In this document: positions 11,836 to 23,400 of the stretch, in pieces
Numbering within the stretch: the stretch's first letter is position 1
How the letters are laid out: each line of letters opens with the position of its first letter
DNA from: Malaya genurostris
Lineage: Eukaryota; Arthropoda; Insecta; Diptera; Culicidae
Length of the DNA: 64,000 nucleotides
NCBI RefSeq assembly: GCF_030247185.1
Contig: NC_080570.1
Location: 147,594,641 to 147,658,640 of the forward strand
Direction of reading: 5' to 3'
Position numbers and translations under genes: made by a program
The notes under the pieces: generated by a model
Database searches by the model: none
What the model was told of the DNA's origin: nothing
Seen by the model: only the letters and a program-made list of their open reading frames with translations

Positions 11836-12380
11836 GACACATTCTGTCAACGTTTTGTAACATTTAGAATCGATTTAGTGACCGTTTCGCGGCAATTTTG
11901 CGATAGTATTGAAAAATTTGAAGACATTTTGACAATTTTGAGATAATTGAATGACGATTTGTGATAATTTTTGCAGCAATTTTGTGACAATTCACTTGTA
12001 ATTTTGTTATAGTTGAGTTGCAATTTGGTGACAGTTCACTTGTAATTTTGTTACAATTAATTTGCAATTTTGTGACAATTTCTGTCAACGTTTTGTAACA
12101 TTTAGAATCAATTTGGTTACCGTTTTGATACAGGTTTGCGATAGTATTGCAAAATTCGAAGACATTTTGACAATTTTGAGACAATTTATTGTCGATTTGT
12201 GATAATTTTTGTAGCAATTTTTTGACAATTCACTTGTAATTTTGTTACAGTTGAGTTGCAACTTGGTGACAATATGTGTTAAAGCTTTGTAATATCAGAG
12301 TAGATTTAATTACAATTTTTGACATTTTTGCGATAATCTTGTTAAATTTGGTGACAATTTGACAACTTTGGGATAATTTA
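11836..12380. repeat. Higher-order unit, copy 2
   Basis: Second copy of the roughly 545 bp block described at 10741. It begins GACACATTCTGTCAACG and ends GACAACTTTGGGATAATTTA, with scattered substitutions and a few small indels. Confidence 0.75.
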
Positions 12381-13723
12381 ATGGCAATTATTTAACGATT
12401 TGTTGCAATTTTGTGACAATTTTGATACAACATTTAGACAATTCATCTATGTGATAATTTATGAACAATTTTGAGACTTCTTGAAGGTGATCTTGAAACA
12501 TTTCTTTGTGACAATTCAGTTGCAATTTTGTTTCAATTAAGTCGCAATTTTAGAACAACTTGTGTTAATTTTAGCAATTGTGTAATATTTAGTGACGGTT
12601 CAGTTACCGTTTTTTAGCAGTTTTGCGATAATATTGTTACAATTTTGGAATAATTTGATGACAATTTTAGACGATTTCTTTGACAGTAGTATGAGCCAGT
12701 TTAGTAACAATTTATGATAATTTTTCATCAGTTTTGTAATAATTTTGAGATTACTTAAAGACGATTTTGTGATAATTCAATAGCAATTTTGTTACAATTT
12801 AGTTGCATTGTTGTTACAATTATGTTGAAATATGTGACAATTTGTGTCAAAATTTTTTAATGTTTAGAGTTGATTTAGTTGCAAGTTGCAACTTTTTTGA
12901 CAATTTGTGTTACCATTTTGTAATATTTGAAGTCGATAATATTTAGAGCTACCGTTTTGTGTCAGTTTGGCGATAATATTGTTAAATTTGGTGAAAATTT
13001 TACAACTTTAAGGCAACATCCAGACAATTTGATGACAATTGTGTGACGATTTGTATCATTTTTGTGACACTGATATATTTTCAAGAATTTTGAGATTAGT
13101 TGAGGAAGATTTTAAGACAATTTTGTGACAATTTAGTTGCAGTTTTGTTACAATTCAGTTGCAATTTTGTAACAATTTGTGTCGAAATTTTGTAATATTT
13201 AGAGTCGATTTAGTTAGTTACTGTTTTGTGGCAGTTTTGGTGAAATTTTGACAATTTTATGACAACATCGAGACAATTTGTGAACACTCTGTAACGATTT
13301 TCGTTAATTTTGAGACACTTTGTGATTATTTTTCAACAATTTTGAGACTCATTCAATACGATTTTGGGACAACTTTGTGGCAATCCAGTTGCAATATTGT
13401 TACAGCTTAATTGCAGTTTTGTATATAATTTGTGTCAATAATTTTTGTAATATTCAGAGACAATTGTGTTATCGTTCCTGTCACTTTTGCGATAATATTG
13501 TAAAATTTACCGATAATTTGACAGTTTTGAGATAACATTGAGACGATTTGATGACAACTATGTAACGATTTTGAGACACTGTTGTTATTTTTCAACAATT
13601 TTGAGGCTACTTAGCGACGATTTTAGGACAATTTTGTTTCAGTTCAGTTCAGCAATTCAGGTGCCTTTTTATTACAATTCAGTTGCAAATTTGCTGTAGT
13701 TCAGTTGCAATTTTGTGAAAATT

Positions 13724-13990
13724 AAGTTGCAATTTTGTTACAATTCTGTTGCGATTTTGAGACAATACAGTTTCAGTTGCAATTTTGTTACAATTCAGTT
13801 TCAATTTTGTTAAAATTAAGTTGCAATTTTGTTACAATTCTGTTGCGATTTTGTTACAATTCAGTTTCAGTTGCAATTTTGTTACAATTCAGTTTCAATT
13901 TTGTTAAAATTAAGTTGCAATTTTGTTACAATTCTGTTGCGATTTTGTTACAATTCAGTTTCAATTTTGTTGAAATTAAGCTGCAATTTT
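13724..13990. repeat. 94 bp tandem repeat, about 2.7 copies
   Basis: The word AAGTTGCAATTTTGTTACAA starts at 13724, 13818 and 13912, giving an exact 94 bp period. The intervening bases are nearly identical between the first two units. This is the most homogeneous part of the satellite and probably the youngest expansion. Confidence 0.8.
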
Positions 13991-14240
13991 GTGGCAATTT
14001 TTGTCAAAGTTTTTTAATATTTACAGTCGATTTAGTTTACCGTTTTGTAGCAGCTTTGCGATAATATAGACTAATTTGGTTACAATTCAGCATTCAGACA
14101 GTTATGAGAAAATTTTCTTCAATTTCGTAACAACTTCATTTTTACAATTACAATTCAGAGACATTTCGGTACAATTTTTGGCGATATCATTTTGTGACGA
14201 TTTGATGACAATTTTGTAACTGTTCTGATGCGATTTTGAA

Positions 14241-14779
14241 ACAATTTACGAGATCTTCACCGAACACTGTAGAGGCTGTTCGATTCTCTACAAATTTTGG
14301 GTAATGTAATATGCTACTGGCCAGTGGATTTACGTGTCATCCTTCTCTAAGTAATCGAATGTTACATTTTCGTTAGTTGCTGGACTGCATTTACAATCGA
14401 TAGACTAGAAAAGAAGGGTGGCTTATGTAAGCGACATGACCCGATACAAACGTCTTACGAGAAATTTCTGCAAAGGCTTTGAGTGGTTAAGACCACTAAG
14501 TTTTACTCTCATTTTCATATTGAAATGAACAAAACTGAATGCTAAGCTGCTGTTCTGCGTCTATCCTGAGAGCGCTTTCTGCCTTCCCAATAAATCACGG
14601 AAGCACAAACTCAGACCGACGTGCTTCTCATTCGACAGCCGAACGACCCCATAAGGATCCGCCCACACACCGCAGACTTACGGTCATTAAATAAACATTT
14701 CAATTTAATTTTATTAGCAAACTAACACCTGAACTCCGACTGACTCCTTTCGGATGGGCAATTCACGTCGGTTTCGCTA
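14241..14779. other. Unique DNA after the satellite
   Basis: Nothing coding or repetitive was recognised. Confidence 0.35.
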
Positions 14780-15480
14780 TTTCAAGTGATGAGGTATCAT
14801 GTCTTCCCTCGTACTCGGCCGTTGCTTCACCACCAGCAACAAAAAAAAAAGGATTAATTACTGTATCACTTTTCTCGGAACCTCCGGTGGCTCTCCAAAG
14901 GCTCGTTTTAATCACCGGCTTCACCCCCATTGGCCCCTACTTCAACCGGTTGTCTGCCGATGCCGCCACCGCCGCCGCCGCCGCACGTCAAAAACTCTTC
15001 AATGGTGGTAATTGATGAGATCCAGATTTGCAAAAGTAGTCGGAATGCATCATTTGATTGCAATCCATCGTTCGGGTGAGTTGTGGCCGATTTTCGACCA
15101 CCCACGGAAAATGGACTGCTGGACGGGGAAAATAAATGGCGCTCGGTCGCCGATAATTGCGCTCCGGTCGATTTTCGCTTTTGCCACTCGATAAATGACT
15201 CGATGGATTCGCTTTTTGGGTGAAAATTTCCAACTAATGGGAAGTGGCTTAATGCAAGAACTGCAGCTCCAGCTCCAGCTTCGGCACGAGTTGGGTTGAG
15301 TTCTACTTTGGCAACCTGGTTCGGTATTGACATCTATGGCGAAAACAAGAGCCCGGATACATTAACAGCTGGGAATCCCTGCTGGTCTATCAATTAAACA
15401 AAAACCCATTTCGGTCGGCGCTGACGCCACCGACTGGTGGCGGTTTCAATTAGCGAAGAAGATAATGTTCCCATGCTAGA
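14780..15480. other. Repeat-poor GC-richer island
   Basis: A short island with a CCGCCGCCG run at about 14965-14985. The 141-codon minus-strand frame at 14908-15333 owes its length to that run (Gly tract) and to GC content, and matches no family I recognise. It may be a regulatory element or untranslated exon; nothing decides between these. Confidence 0.3.
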
Positions 15481-17516
15481 AAGATCTATTTCCGAAAGAT
15501 TAGTTTTTTAAGGTTTGGAAAGCGAATAGCACTTTAACTGGTGACCAAACAAGTGGAAAATCAGTTCACTTTCGCTTCTTGATCAGTGCGTTTTTTTTTG
15601 TCGTAACCGGGACAACAACACAAAGAACGGTACTGTACAGTGTATCTTTACCTACAGGAAACTTTGGTAACGTACGCGAATCAGGGAACAGAAAGACTAT
15701 TTTAAGGAAAACTTGTACTTTACGAAAAAAAATCAATGTTGATCAGCAAAAGAAGATAAACTTTCAGGGTTTTTCGATTTTGAAACATGTTCTGTCTTTT
15801 TATGCGGGGTTGAGAATTGAACGTTGGTCAAAAATCGGTTTTTAGATCAGGTGTAGAGCTAAACCTGTTATGTGCTGATGTTTATGGTCAAGCAAATCTC
15901 TCATGGAGTTTGGAATATAAACGGAATGCGAGCCATATTTCAGCACACAAACATTTGGTTAGTCGATTATAGAACAAAACTTATGTGTCTACGATTTTTT
16001 TGGCGTTAATAAATCGCATTCCAAGATTGCCAAAAAGAGAAACAATTCGATTGTGTATATTACTTGCACCACTATTACTTTTAACCACTGTTTATATAAA
16101 TTATCCACAGCTACAAATTTCTTGTCCAATCATAGCGTTTTTTTTTCTTAAATACTTTAAATTCAACAAGTGTATTCAAAGGGGATTCCAGCTATACGAA
16201 GCAGTCTTGAGTGAATGGTGAAATTTCAGATGTTATTAAATCTAACAAACGAACTAAAATCTAGCATTTAATGCGTCAACGTCAAATAAAATTTGCCTAA
16301 TACTACACTAGCCATATCCTGAACACTTGACTGAATATTTCCTTAAGAATCATGCTTCGAAAGACTCGGATCGGACGTGAGACAACTTGCTAGCAAAGAT
16401 CAGTGCCTTGAAAACTACCATCGAATATTTTAAATTTATATTTCCATACCAAGAGCTAGGAACAATATGTCACACAAATATCCTCCGAGGCCAGGCATTC
16501 CTGAGAGCGTCATGATTCATGATTGTTATGACCATAAATCATGCATTCTGACGTTTTCAAGTGTTGAGAAAAAGTACGTTTTATGGTGCTGCATTTGAAG
16601 TACTTTTAATGTTAATTGCACATTTAAATCATTTGTAGAAAAAATGAACCTCATCTCACGATTGCATCATAGTCGAAATTAGATCATCAATGGAATTGAA
16701 ATTCGTTTTGCTGACCTTCTTAAGAAATCTGAAGTCCTCCTGAATGTTTAATTCTTTCTAATTTCAACCTTCAGTAAAATTGTATGAATATCATCAAGCC
16801 TAGTCAAGACTTTCCATTAGTGATCCTGCCTGCAGAGCGGATCAGCAGAGAGGAAAATCTCAGATTTGGCAACGAGATAAACGCAACAAAACTTCTGGCA
16901 CCACTTACATTTGTACTTGTGTGCGAGTGACTTTTTGAATGTTCGTGTTTGTTTGCTTGTAAAGTATCACAATCGTAGCAAAAATTGATGTGTATCCATA
17001 AGTTTTGCTCCACATTCAAAGCATTTGTAATCTATTTCACGCTATTTTCAAATATTACAACTTTACTATTTGGTAGCAATACTTCCAACGAGGCAACCGC
17101 TATTGACAGTTCAATTGGAATCATAACAATGTCTGCGCTGATTTCTGGTTGTAGGATCACTATTTGCTCCATGTCGTGCCGAAGCTTCGTTCAGTTAGCA
17201 TGAAGTAAACAATTTTAGTCAAAAGCTCTCTTTTAATAAAATACAAAAATTTACTGAAAGGTAAGTTCCATCGATTCTATAGTATTTATATATAATCAAT
17301 TGTTGATTTTTATTCGCTCAGTTTTAGGTAAAATTAGGTTAATTTAATAACCTAGAATAATAATTAGCATTTTATACGGATCTCACTGTTGGCTAGTATA
17401 GAAAGAAAAAACAATTCAAAGAATGGATCGAAAACTTTAAAACATGATGAATCGAAATGCACCATCTTTGTAATATCAAAACAGAACATTTGAAAAACGG
17501 ACAACGTTAAAACGTA
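15481..17516. other. AT-rich DNA, no gene recognised
   Basis: No transposon ends, tandem arrays or coding segments were found. Frames such as 15579-15845 and 15985-16221 are hydrophobic or Lys-rich translations of AT-rich DNA without family resemblance. Confidence 0.35.
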
Positions 17517-17798
17517 ATGCATCAGTACTTCTGTTTCAAAAACGCTTTTACCTTCGAACACACTAGCAATTGCAGTCAATGTACCACATCACCCACAACA
17601 TACACTTTTGACAACGACACCGACGATGAAACAATGGATCATGAGACGAACTGCGAACAAAGTGCCCCCCAATCTTCGCTGAACAGAAATGGAAGCTCCT
17701 TTTCCCCAAAATTCAAAAATCGCATCAGCAATTTAATCCACTTTCGACTTTTGCCAAACACTAATTTTGCTTTTGAGGTTAGCCACTCTAATTTCTAG
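17517..17798 (+). CDS. Unrecognised Ser/Asn-rich frame, possible exon or retroelement fragment
   Basis: The 93-codon frame starts MHQYFCFKNAFTFEHTSN and passes through an acidic stretch (DNDTDDETMDHETN) and a Ser/Asn/Pro segment. Base choice at 17595-17760 looks more codon-like than the surrounding AT-rich DNA. I recognise no domain. It ends next to a MITE and a reverse transcriptase relic, so it could be a gag-like remnant. Alternatively it could be a chance frame or an internal exon, since GAG|GTTAGC at about 17775 weakly resembles a splice donor. There is no promoter, homologue or second copy to support a real gene. Confidence 0.15.
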   Translation: MHQYFCFKNAFTFEHTSNCSQCTTSPTTYTFDNDTDDETMDHETNCEQSAPQSSLNRNGSSFSPKFKNRISNLIHFRLLPNTNFAFEVSHSNF

Positions 17799-17842
17799 GT
17801 TTCGGATGCGATTGTAGACAAAAAATAAAAAAATGCAGGGAT

Positions 17843-18004
17843 GGGGATGTCGTAATATCGATCGATTAATCGAAATATATAATCGGTCGTTTGAAACTAA
17901 TATTCGATTATTAAACTCAATCGATAATATCAGATAATCGAATAAAATTTGTTCGAATAGTTCGAAAATTATGCTCGAGTAAATCGAAAAATTCGACATC
18001 CCTA
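17843..18004. mobile_element. Small MITE with GGGATGTCG terminal repeats
   Basis: Left GGGGATGTCG (17843) and right CGACATCCCT (to 18003) are inverted. Between them are many TCGATTA/TAATCGA words that make the interior self-complementary. No coding capacity exists in about 160 bp. The target duplication is not clear. Confidence 0.5.
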
Positions 18005-18054
18005 GTTTTTTATCTGCTATTCATTATTTCTACGATTTGGTTTAAATTTTTCTT

Positions 18055-18594
18055 TTATTTGTTTCCTGGACATAGATCAAAACGTTGAGAAATAATGTCG
18101 TTGATAAGATAAAGCATGGTAGCTGTTCGGCGTTCTTCGTGATGGAAGAGGAAATGTAGAAATTGTTTTTGGACATGCGTTCCTTGGGTATGGAAGTGTA
18201 TGGGTTTCATACCATCCTGCATTTTTTCGAAATTGGCATCCTGCATTTTTTCAAAATTGTGTAGAAATCCATTCAATGAATCCAAACGTACTATTTGCTT
18301 CTCTATGAAAATAAGTTTCGAGTCTAAAATTACGCCTAGGTCTCTAATAATTTTACATTTTTCTAAGGGAGGGTTTCCTAAATATATGTCAATAGAAGGA
18401 GCCATGGTTTTTCTACTAAACGATATTGATCTACGTTTCTTAACGCTTAGTTGGAGTATGCTTTTGTTGCACCAAATATTGAATACACTGCAATACAGAT
18501 GCTCCAAGATAAATAATTTACTTTTTGTTTTGTGCTTTGCAGGTAATGCACGGGGGATATTTTTTTTATATTTCTCCAACAGGCATAAAACCAC
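18055..18594 (-). pseudogene. Non-LTR retrotransposon reverse transcriptase fragment (Jockey/I-like)
   Basis: The minus-strand translation contains LEHLYCSVFNIWCNKSILQ, then KKRRSISFSRK, then IIRDLGVILDSKLIF. This is the typical order in the reverse transcriptase thumb of Jockey-like elements after the catalytic FxDD (LxxWC..N...N..K..ISFSRK....RDLGVxLDxKLxF). A C-terminal RRTATMLYLINDIISQRFD segment resembles the end of such ORF2 proteins. The palm motifs are absent upstream. A tandem 24 bp duplication at about 18212-18260 repeats a Phe-Glu-Lys-Met-Gln-Asp-Ala/Gly segment. The first residues (from 18594 to about 18540) belong to the repeat motif of the adjoining 9 kb array, so the open frame is partly fortuitous. 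It is inactive. Confidence 0.65.
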
Positions 18595-20117
18595 CTCATC
18601 TTGTATACCAAGTGATTGATAGTTTCCAATTCCAGGCTTCTAGTGAATTTTTCTAGTTGATTTACTAAACTTAATTCGAAAGTTATTTACTTGATAGGAG
18701 AACAAAAACAATGAATTCATTTATCTTGTCCTGAAAGAGCATGTTATTTGGATGAGAAACTATTCCCTTGAGATTTTCCACCACAATTCTTAGTTTTGGT
18801 TGAAAAAAAAAATTACCAGAAATATAAGAGACAGCTGATTGGCCATTAGCCATACTAGAGATCTCTTGGAAACATCATCCTTAAAATCAGATGTTTCAAA
18901 GTTACCAAGCAATATTTTTTGTTTGATTAGACTGTAAATAAGGAAAAGTTGGTTTATACCCGAGAGCTTGAGATCCTATGCTGCCATTCTTTCATCATTT
19001 AGTGAACAATCAAATGCTGCACGATAAGAACTTTTTTTTTTGTTTACTTTAAGTAGAGAAACGCACACGTAGTCTAAAATATTTTTTTTATATTTCTCCA
19101 GTAGGAGTAAAACCACCACAATCGTGTTATTTTCTGAAGTAGAATTTGGGTTTTATCTCATTAAAAACGTTTCTTGTTTTACCACCGGAAATACATCGAT
19201 TCTGAATTTAATGACCTTGAAATAAAAGCTAGTGTAGTAAATTCGATGATTACGCATACCAAACTTGTATTTTTGTTTATTTTATTTTGTTTATTTTTTG
19301 GGAGCAGGGAAAAGCCCGATGGAGATGAAATTTGGCAATCTCTCTCTCCAGCAGGCATAAAACCTCCTCATCTTTCGTATCTACAGATTACAATGATCCA
19401 ACAGATCTTTTACGATTGTAAAACTTTCCAGTGAAAAAAGAAAAAAAAAATGATCGCCTTGTCGCATCATGTTCTGGATGATGGATGACGTAAAATAGTC
19501 ACACTTCCACAAATAATTACAATTCGAACAATAGTTCATCAAAAAGCTTTGAAAACATCAGAAACAGAACAATTTAATTTAAATCATTTTCAATACCACT
19601 ATGCAGATCCAAAATCGCAGGAAGCAAAAACAATATCTAGACAAAAAACAATTTGTTTTCTCTTTCAAAAAAAAAACATCTAGTCTTTCAAACTGACAGA
19701 TTTACAATGTCCAAATCGAAAAAACAAAAATAAGAGATTTATAAACGTGAGTTGCTTAGTATATATGAGAACAAAAAATCTTATTTGTGCAGTAATTAAT
19801 CGATGTACTAAATAAAATGATCTGATAAGCGATTTGTGCTCGTGGAAAAGTTTAGGAAAAAATGTAATAACCATCGAATGGTTGTATTATTTTCTGGATC
19901 ACAAAGTTACTCTCACTTTCTTAGGATACTAATTTCGAGCAGCGATCGATCAAAAAGTGCTGAAAACAAAGAAAGCTACCTATGTTTCAAAAGTTGTTTG
20001 TTTGTTTGCACCAAACGGATCAGAAAACGTGCCGATTTTGAATTCGGCTGACCTTGACTTTCAATAGTGTGTTTTCGGAATGATAAACTTTATCGTATGT
20101 AAATCCGAAATAGCTAC

Positions 20118-20400
20118 CCGGTACGAGCAGGTGTTCCCCAACGTTCGAGCGTAGCTCCGATCTTGCATAATATTTTCACTTTTGATCTTACTAATCTATC
20201 CGCTGGTGGTCAGGAAAGCTCTATTCTGTGACGATACAAGTCTATTAGCCTACAGAAAAGCTTAAATATTATCTATCAAAATGAAAAAAAAATCATATAA
20301 ACATGTTATCAAATTGAATGGCTTGGAATTGAGATGGTCTGATCAAGCAAAATATTTAGAGTTAACGTATGACTTGAAATATTTGGCTGCCATACTTAAG
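20118..20400 (+). pseudogene. Non-LTR reverse transcriptase relic with FCDD motif
   Basis: Reading from 20126, RAGVPQRSSVAPILHNIFTF matches the conserved G-V-P-Q-G-S..PxLxxxF region of non-LTR reverse transcriptases. After a frameshift, ALFCDDTSLLAY (about 20218-20253) supplies the catalytic FxDD motif. A further shift leads to VIKLNGLELRWSDQAKYLEL, the usual thumb-proximal segment with YLGL altered to YLEL. At least two frameshifts plus the R-for-G change in the VPQ motif make it inactive. It looks Jockey-like and lies on the opposite strand to the fragment at 18.1-18.6 kb, so the two are separate insertions or rearranged parts. Confidence 0.7.
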
Positions 20401-23400
20401 ATAAGTAATGATTCATTACAAATTATTTTCTCAGCTTGTGAAATTTTGTTAAACAAAATTGATGCAACAAAAAATAACAATGATCTAATGGGAGATTTGT
20501 TATTGTGGAAATGTTTTTAGTAGATAAAGTAATGTTTATCAAAGGGTCGCATAATTTTCAGGATGACAAAATTAACCTTACTTTTGCAAATAGTTATTCC
20601 GAATAACAATCTTTCAAACAGGGCTGACAATATTATAGAAAAAATACGTCGTTAAAAAAGTTGCGTGATCAGTCACTAAACGAATCAGAACACATGTCAA
20701 TGATGAATTCAATGACCTTGACTTTCAATAGCGTGTTGTGGGAATAATGATAAACTTTATTTTTGAGATTTGCCCATTGCACGTAAATAAATAAATATGT
20801 TTTTACATTATTTACTGCGAGCAGAGAAAAGTCTGCTGGAATTGAAAACGATTTCTTCTCCAACGGGCATAAAACTACCTCATCTTTTATACCACAGCTG
20901 TTTTACAATAATCATTTAGGGATTTTGGTACCTTGTAAGTAATCAGTTTGGGCAAAGTTCACTTGACTAATTTAATTTTTTTTTGCGTTGATGATTTTGA
21001 ACTGCAAGGTGACATTAGCAGTCAGTTCAACATAATCTGCTGATGTACTTATGAGTAGAACACGAAATGTAAGAAATGTGAGTTTTACTTTACTCGAATC
21101 GGTACACGTAAGGCAAGTAATAAGTAATTACTTTTTTATATTTTAAAGAAAGAAGTAGTCCAATTTGGGTAATTAATAATAGTAGTAGAAAAAAAACAAT
21201 GATCTGATGGGGAATTTGTTATTGTGAGAATGCTAGTAATAATCAACAAATGGTCGCATAATTTTCAGGATGACAAAATTTGCCTTACTTCTACAAATAG
21301 TTAATCCGAACAAAAATTGATCACAATGCGCTGTTAGAAACGAAGAAAAATAGCTATTAGCCACTAAACAGTTCAGAAAACAAGTCAATTCGGAATTCAA
21401 TGACCTTGACTAGGAATCGCATGATTGTGATATGAAAAACGTGTTCTATGAGATTTGCGTTTAAAAGTTTTAATTTTATGGTTAGTAATAAAAATTATTC
21501 CACGATTTCTTTATTCAGAAATAGCAGAGTTGGCTTTGATTGATTGGTCTTGAACAAATTTTGTATCACTCACTACGCACTTCATTTTACTAGGAGTATG
21601 AGACCTTGAGATTTGCCTCCACAATTTTTGGTTTATGGTTAATAATAACAATTATTCGACGAATTTTTTAAAACTGGTTTTGATTGTTTAGTTTGTAGCT
21701 AAACTTGATGTAATTCTCGTATTACTCACCACACAATCATATGCTTTAAATTAATCAAATATTAGTCTTCATTTTATTAGAACTTTAGAAAAGCTCACTG
21801 AAATTGAGTTTTTTCTGCTTCTCTCTAACAGGCATTAAACCACCTGATCTTCTATACAGACTGATTTACAACCACACAAATCAGTACACACAGGGCAAAT
21901 AATAAAGAATTGGTTATTAAATTTAAGAGGAGAAAATTGAGTTTGGGTGATCATTCTTTTATACATTAACAAGTGATGTGATAAAAAATTCGTTTCGTGA
22001 ATAATTTTCAATATTCAGTCATTTTCTAAATATGAAAGATAGAAGTAATCAAATTTGAGTAATAAGTAAGGAAAGTAGAAAAACTAAGCAATGATCGGTT
22101 TGGATACTCGTTATTGTGGATAAGATTTTTGTAAAAAAAAGTAATAATCATCGGATTGTTGCATCATGTTCAGGAAGACAAAATTATTCTCACCTCTGCA
22201 AAAAGTTATTTCGAATTAACATTCGGCTTCCGAAAAGTTCATTCAAAAAGTTGCATGTTCAATCACTAAAACAGCTCAGAGAACATGTCGATTCGGAATG
22301 CAATGACCTTGACTTTGGATAGCATGGTTTTGGTAGGAAAAATCTCTTTCTTAAGATTTGCCATTCATACTGTTAATTTATGGTTAGTAATAATTCAAAT
22401 GGTTAGTTTATGGATAGTAATAATCTCAATCCTGCAAATAGTCGATTAGAAAACGCTAGTAAAATCAGAGGAAAATGTTTTTTTTTTTTTGAAAACCTAA
22501 CCTCTAAACAGTCCAGAAAACATGTCGATTCGTAAATCAAGATAAGAAGAAACATGGAGAAGTTTACTGAAATTAAGTTTTTTTTCTTTTCCAACATCTA
22601 TCTTTTATACTAGACTGACTTAAAAGGTCCAAATCGCTACACTAAGGGCAAGTTAATTGAATTTGAAAAGAAATAAAATCAAACTTGGGTGAAAATTCTG
22701 TTACACTCTAAAGAAAACAAAAAAAAAACTTTGATCTGATAAGCAATTTAAACTCGTGGATTTTTTTAAATCGAAAAATGCTAAAAATTCATCGAATGGT
22801 TCATTATTTTTATAAGGGTAGAAATACTCTAATTTCTACAAAAAAAATCATTCATCAAGAAGTGTAACACAAAAAAATATTTTATTTATGTCCTGTAAAT
22901 AGTCGCTCAGGAAAAATTGATAAAATCATAGAAGTTTCATGTTTTGTTTAAAAACTTTTATACCTAATCCCTAAACGGATCAGAAAACATGTCAACGACC
23001 TTGACTTCGAATGACATGATTATCGAAGGGAAAACTTTACCCTGAAGATTTGCCATTTAATTTATCAGTTTATGGTTAGAAATAACAATTGATTTGACGA
23101 ATTTTTCAGAAATATCAAAGGGTTGCTTTGACTGATTGGCGTGTAGCTAAACTTAAAACAAAAATCCTTACTACACAATCAGATGCTTCAAATCAAGCGA
23201 ACGTTTTGCCTTTTCAACTAGAAGCAGGGAGAAGTTTACTGGAAATAATTTTTTTTTCTCCTTTTCCAACAGGCATAAAACCACCCGATCTTTTATACAA
23301 GATACAAATCGGTTCACTAAGGGCAAGTTATTTACTGAATTTGAGAAGAAAAATCTGAGTTGCGTAAAAAATATTTTATTCACTAAAGAAATTAAAAAAA

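Larger units (their letters stand above)
10260..14240. repeat. 4 kb degenerate satellite of ACAATTTTG-like words
   Basis: Almost every 10-12 bases of the plus strand contain a variant of ACAATTTTG, TGACAATT or GTTGCAATTTTG. Superimposed are longer units marked by a TTTAGAATCGATTTAG..TACCGTTTTG..GCGATAATATTG block, which recurs near 10770, 11005, 11455, 11710, 11865, 12100, 12590, 12945, 13195, 13450 and 14020. The array is thus a higher-order repeat with unit lengths of roughly 150-450 bp. It has no conserved coding frame. The 117-codon minus-strand frame at 11864-12217 is an N/I/K-rich translation of the repeat. Confidence 0.85.

Noticed and set aside
11864..12217. 117-codon minus-strand frame rich in Asn, Ile, Lys
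   Set aside because: It is a translation of the AT-rich satellite; similar frames arise in other units and none is conserved.
14908..15333. 141-codon minus-strand frame with a Gly tract
   Set aside because: The Gly tract is a CCG run; the remainder resembles no protein and there is no start context or second exon.
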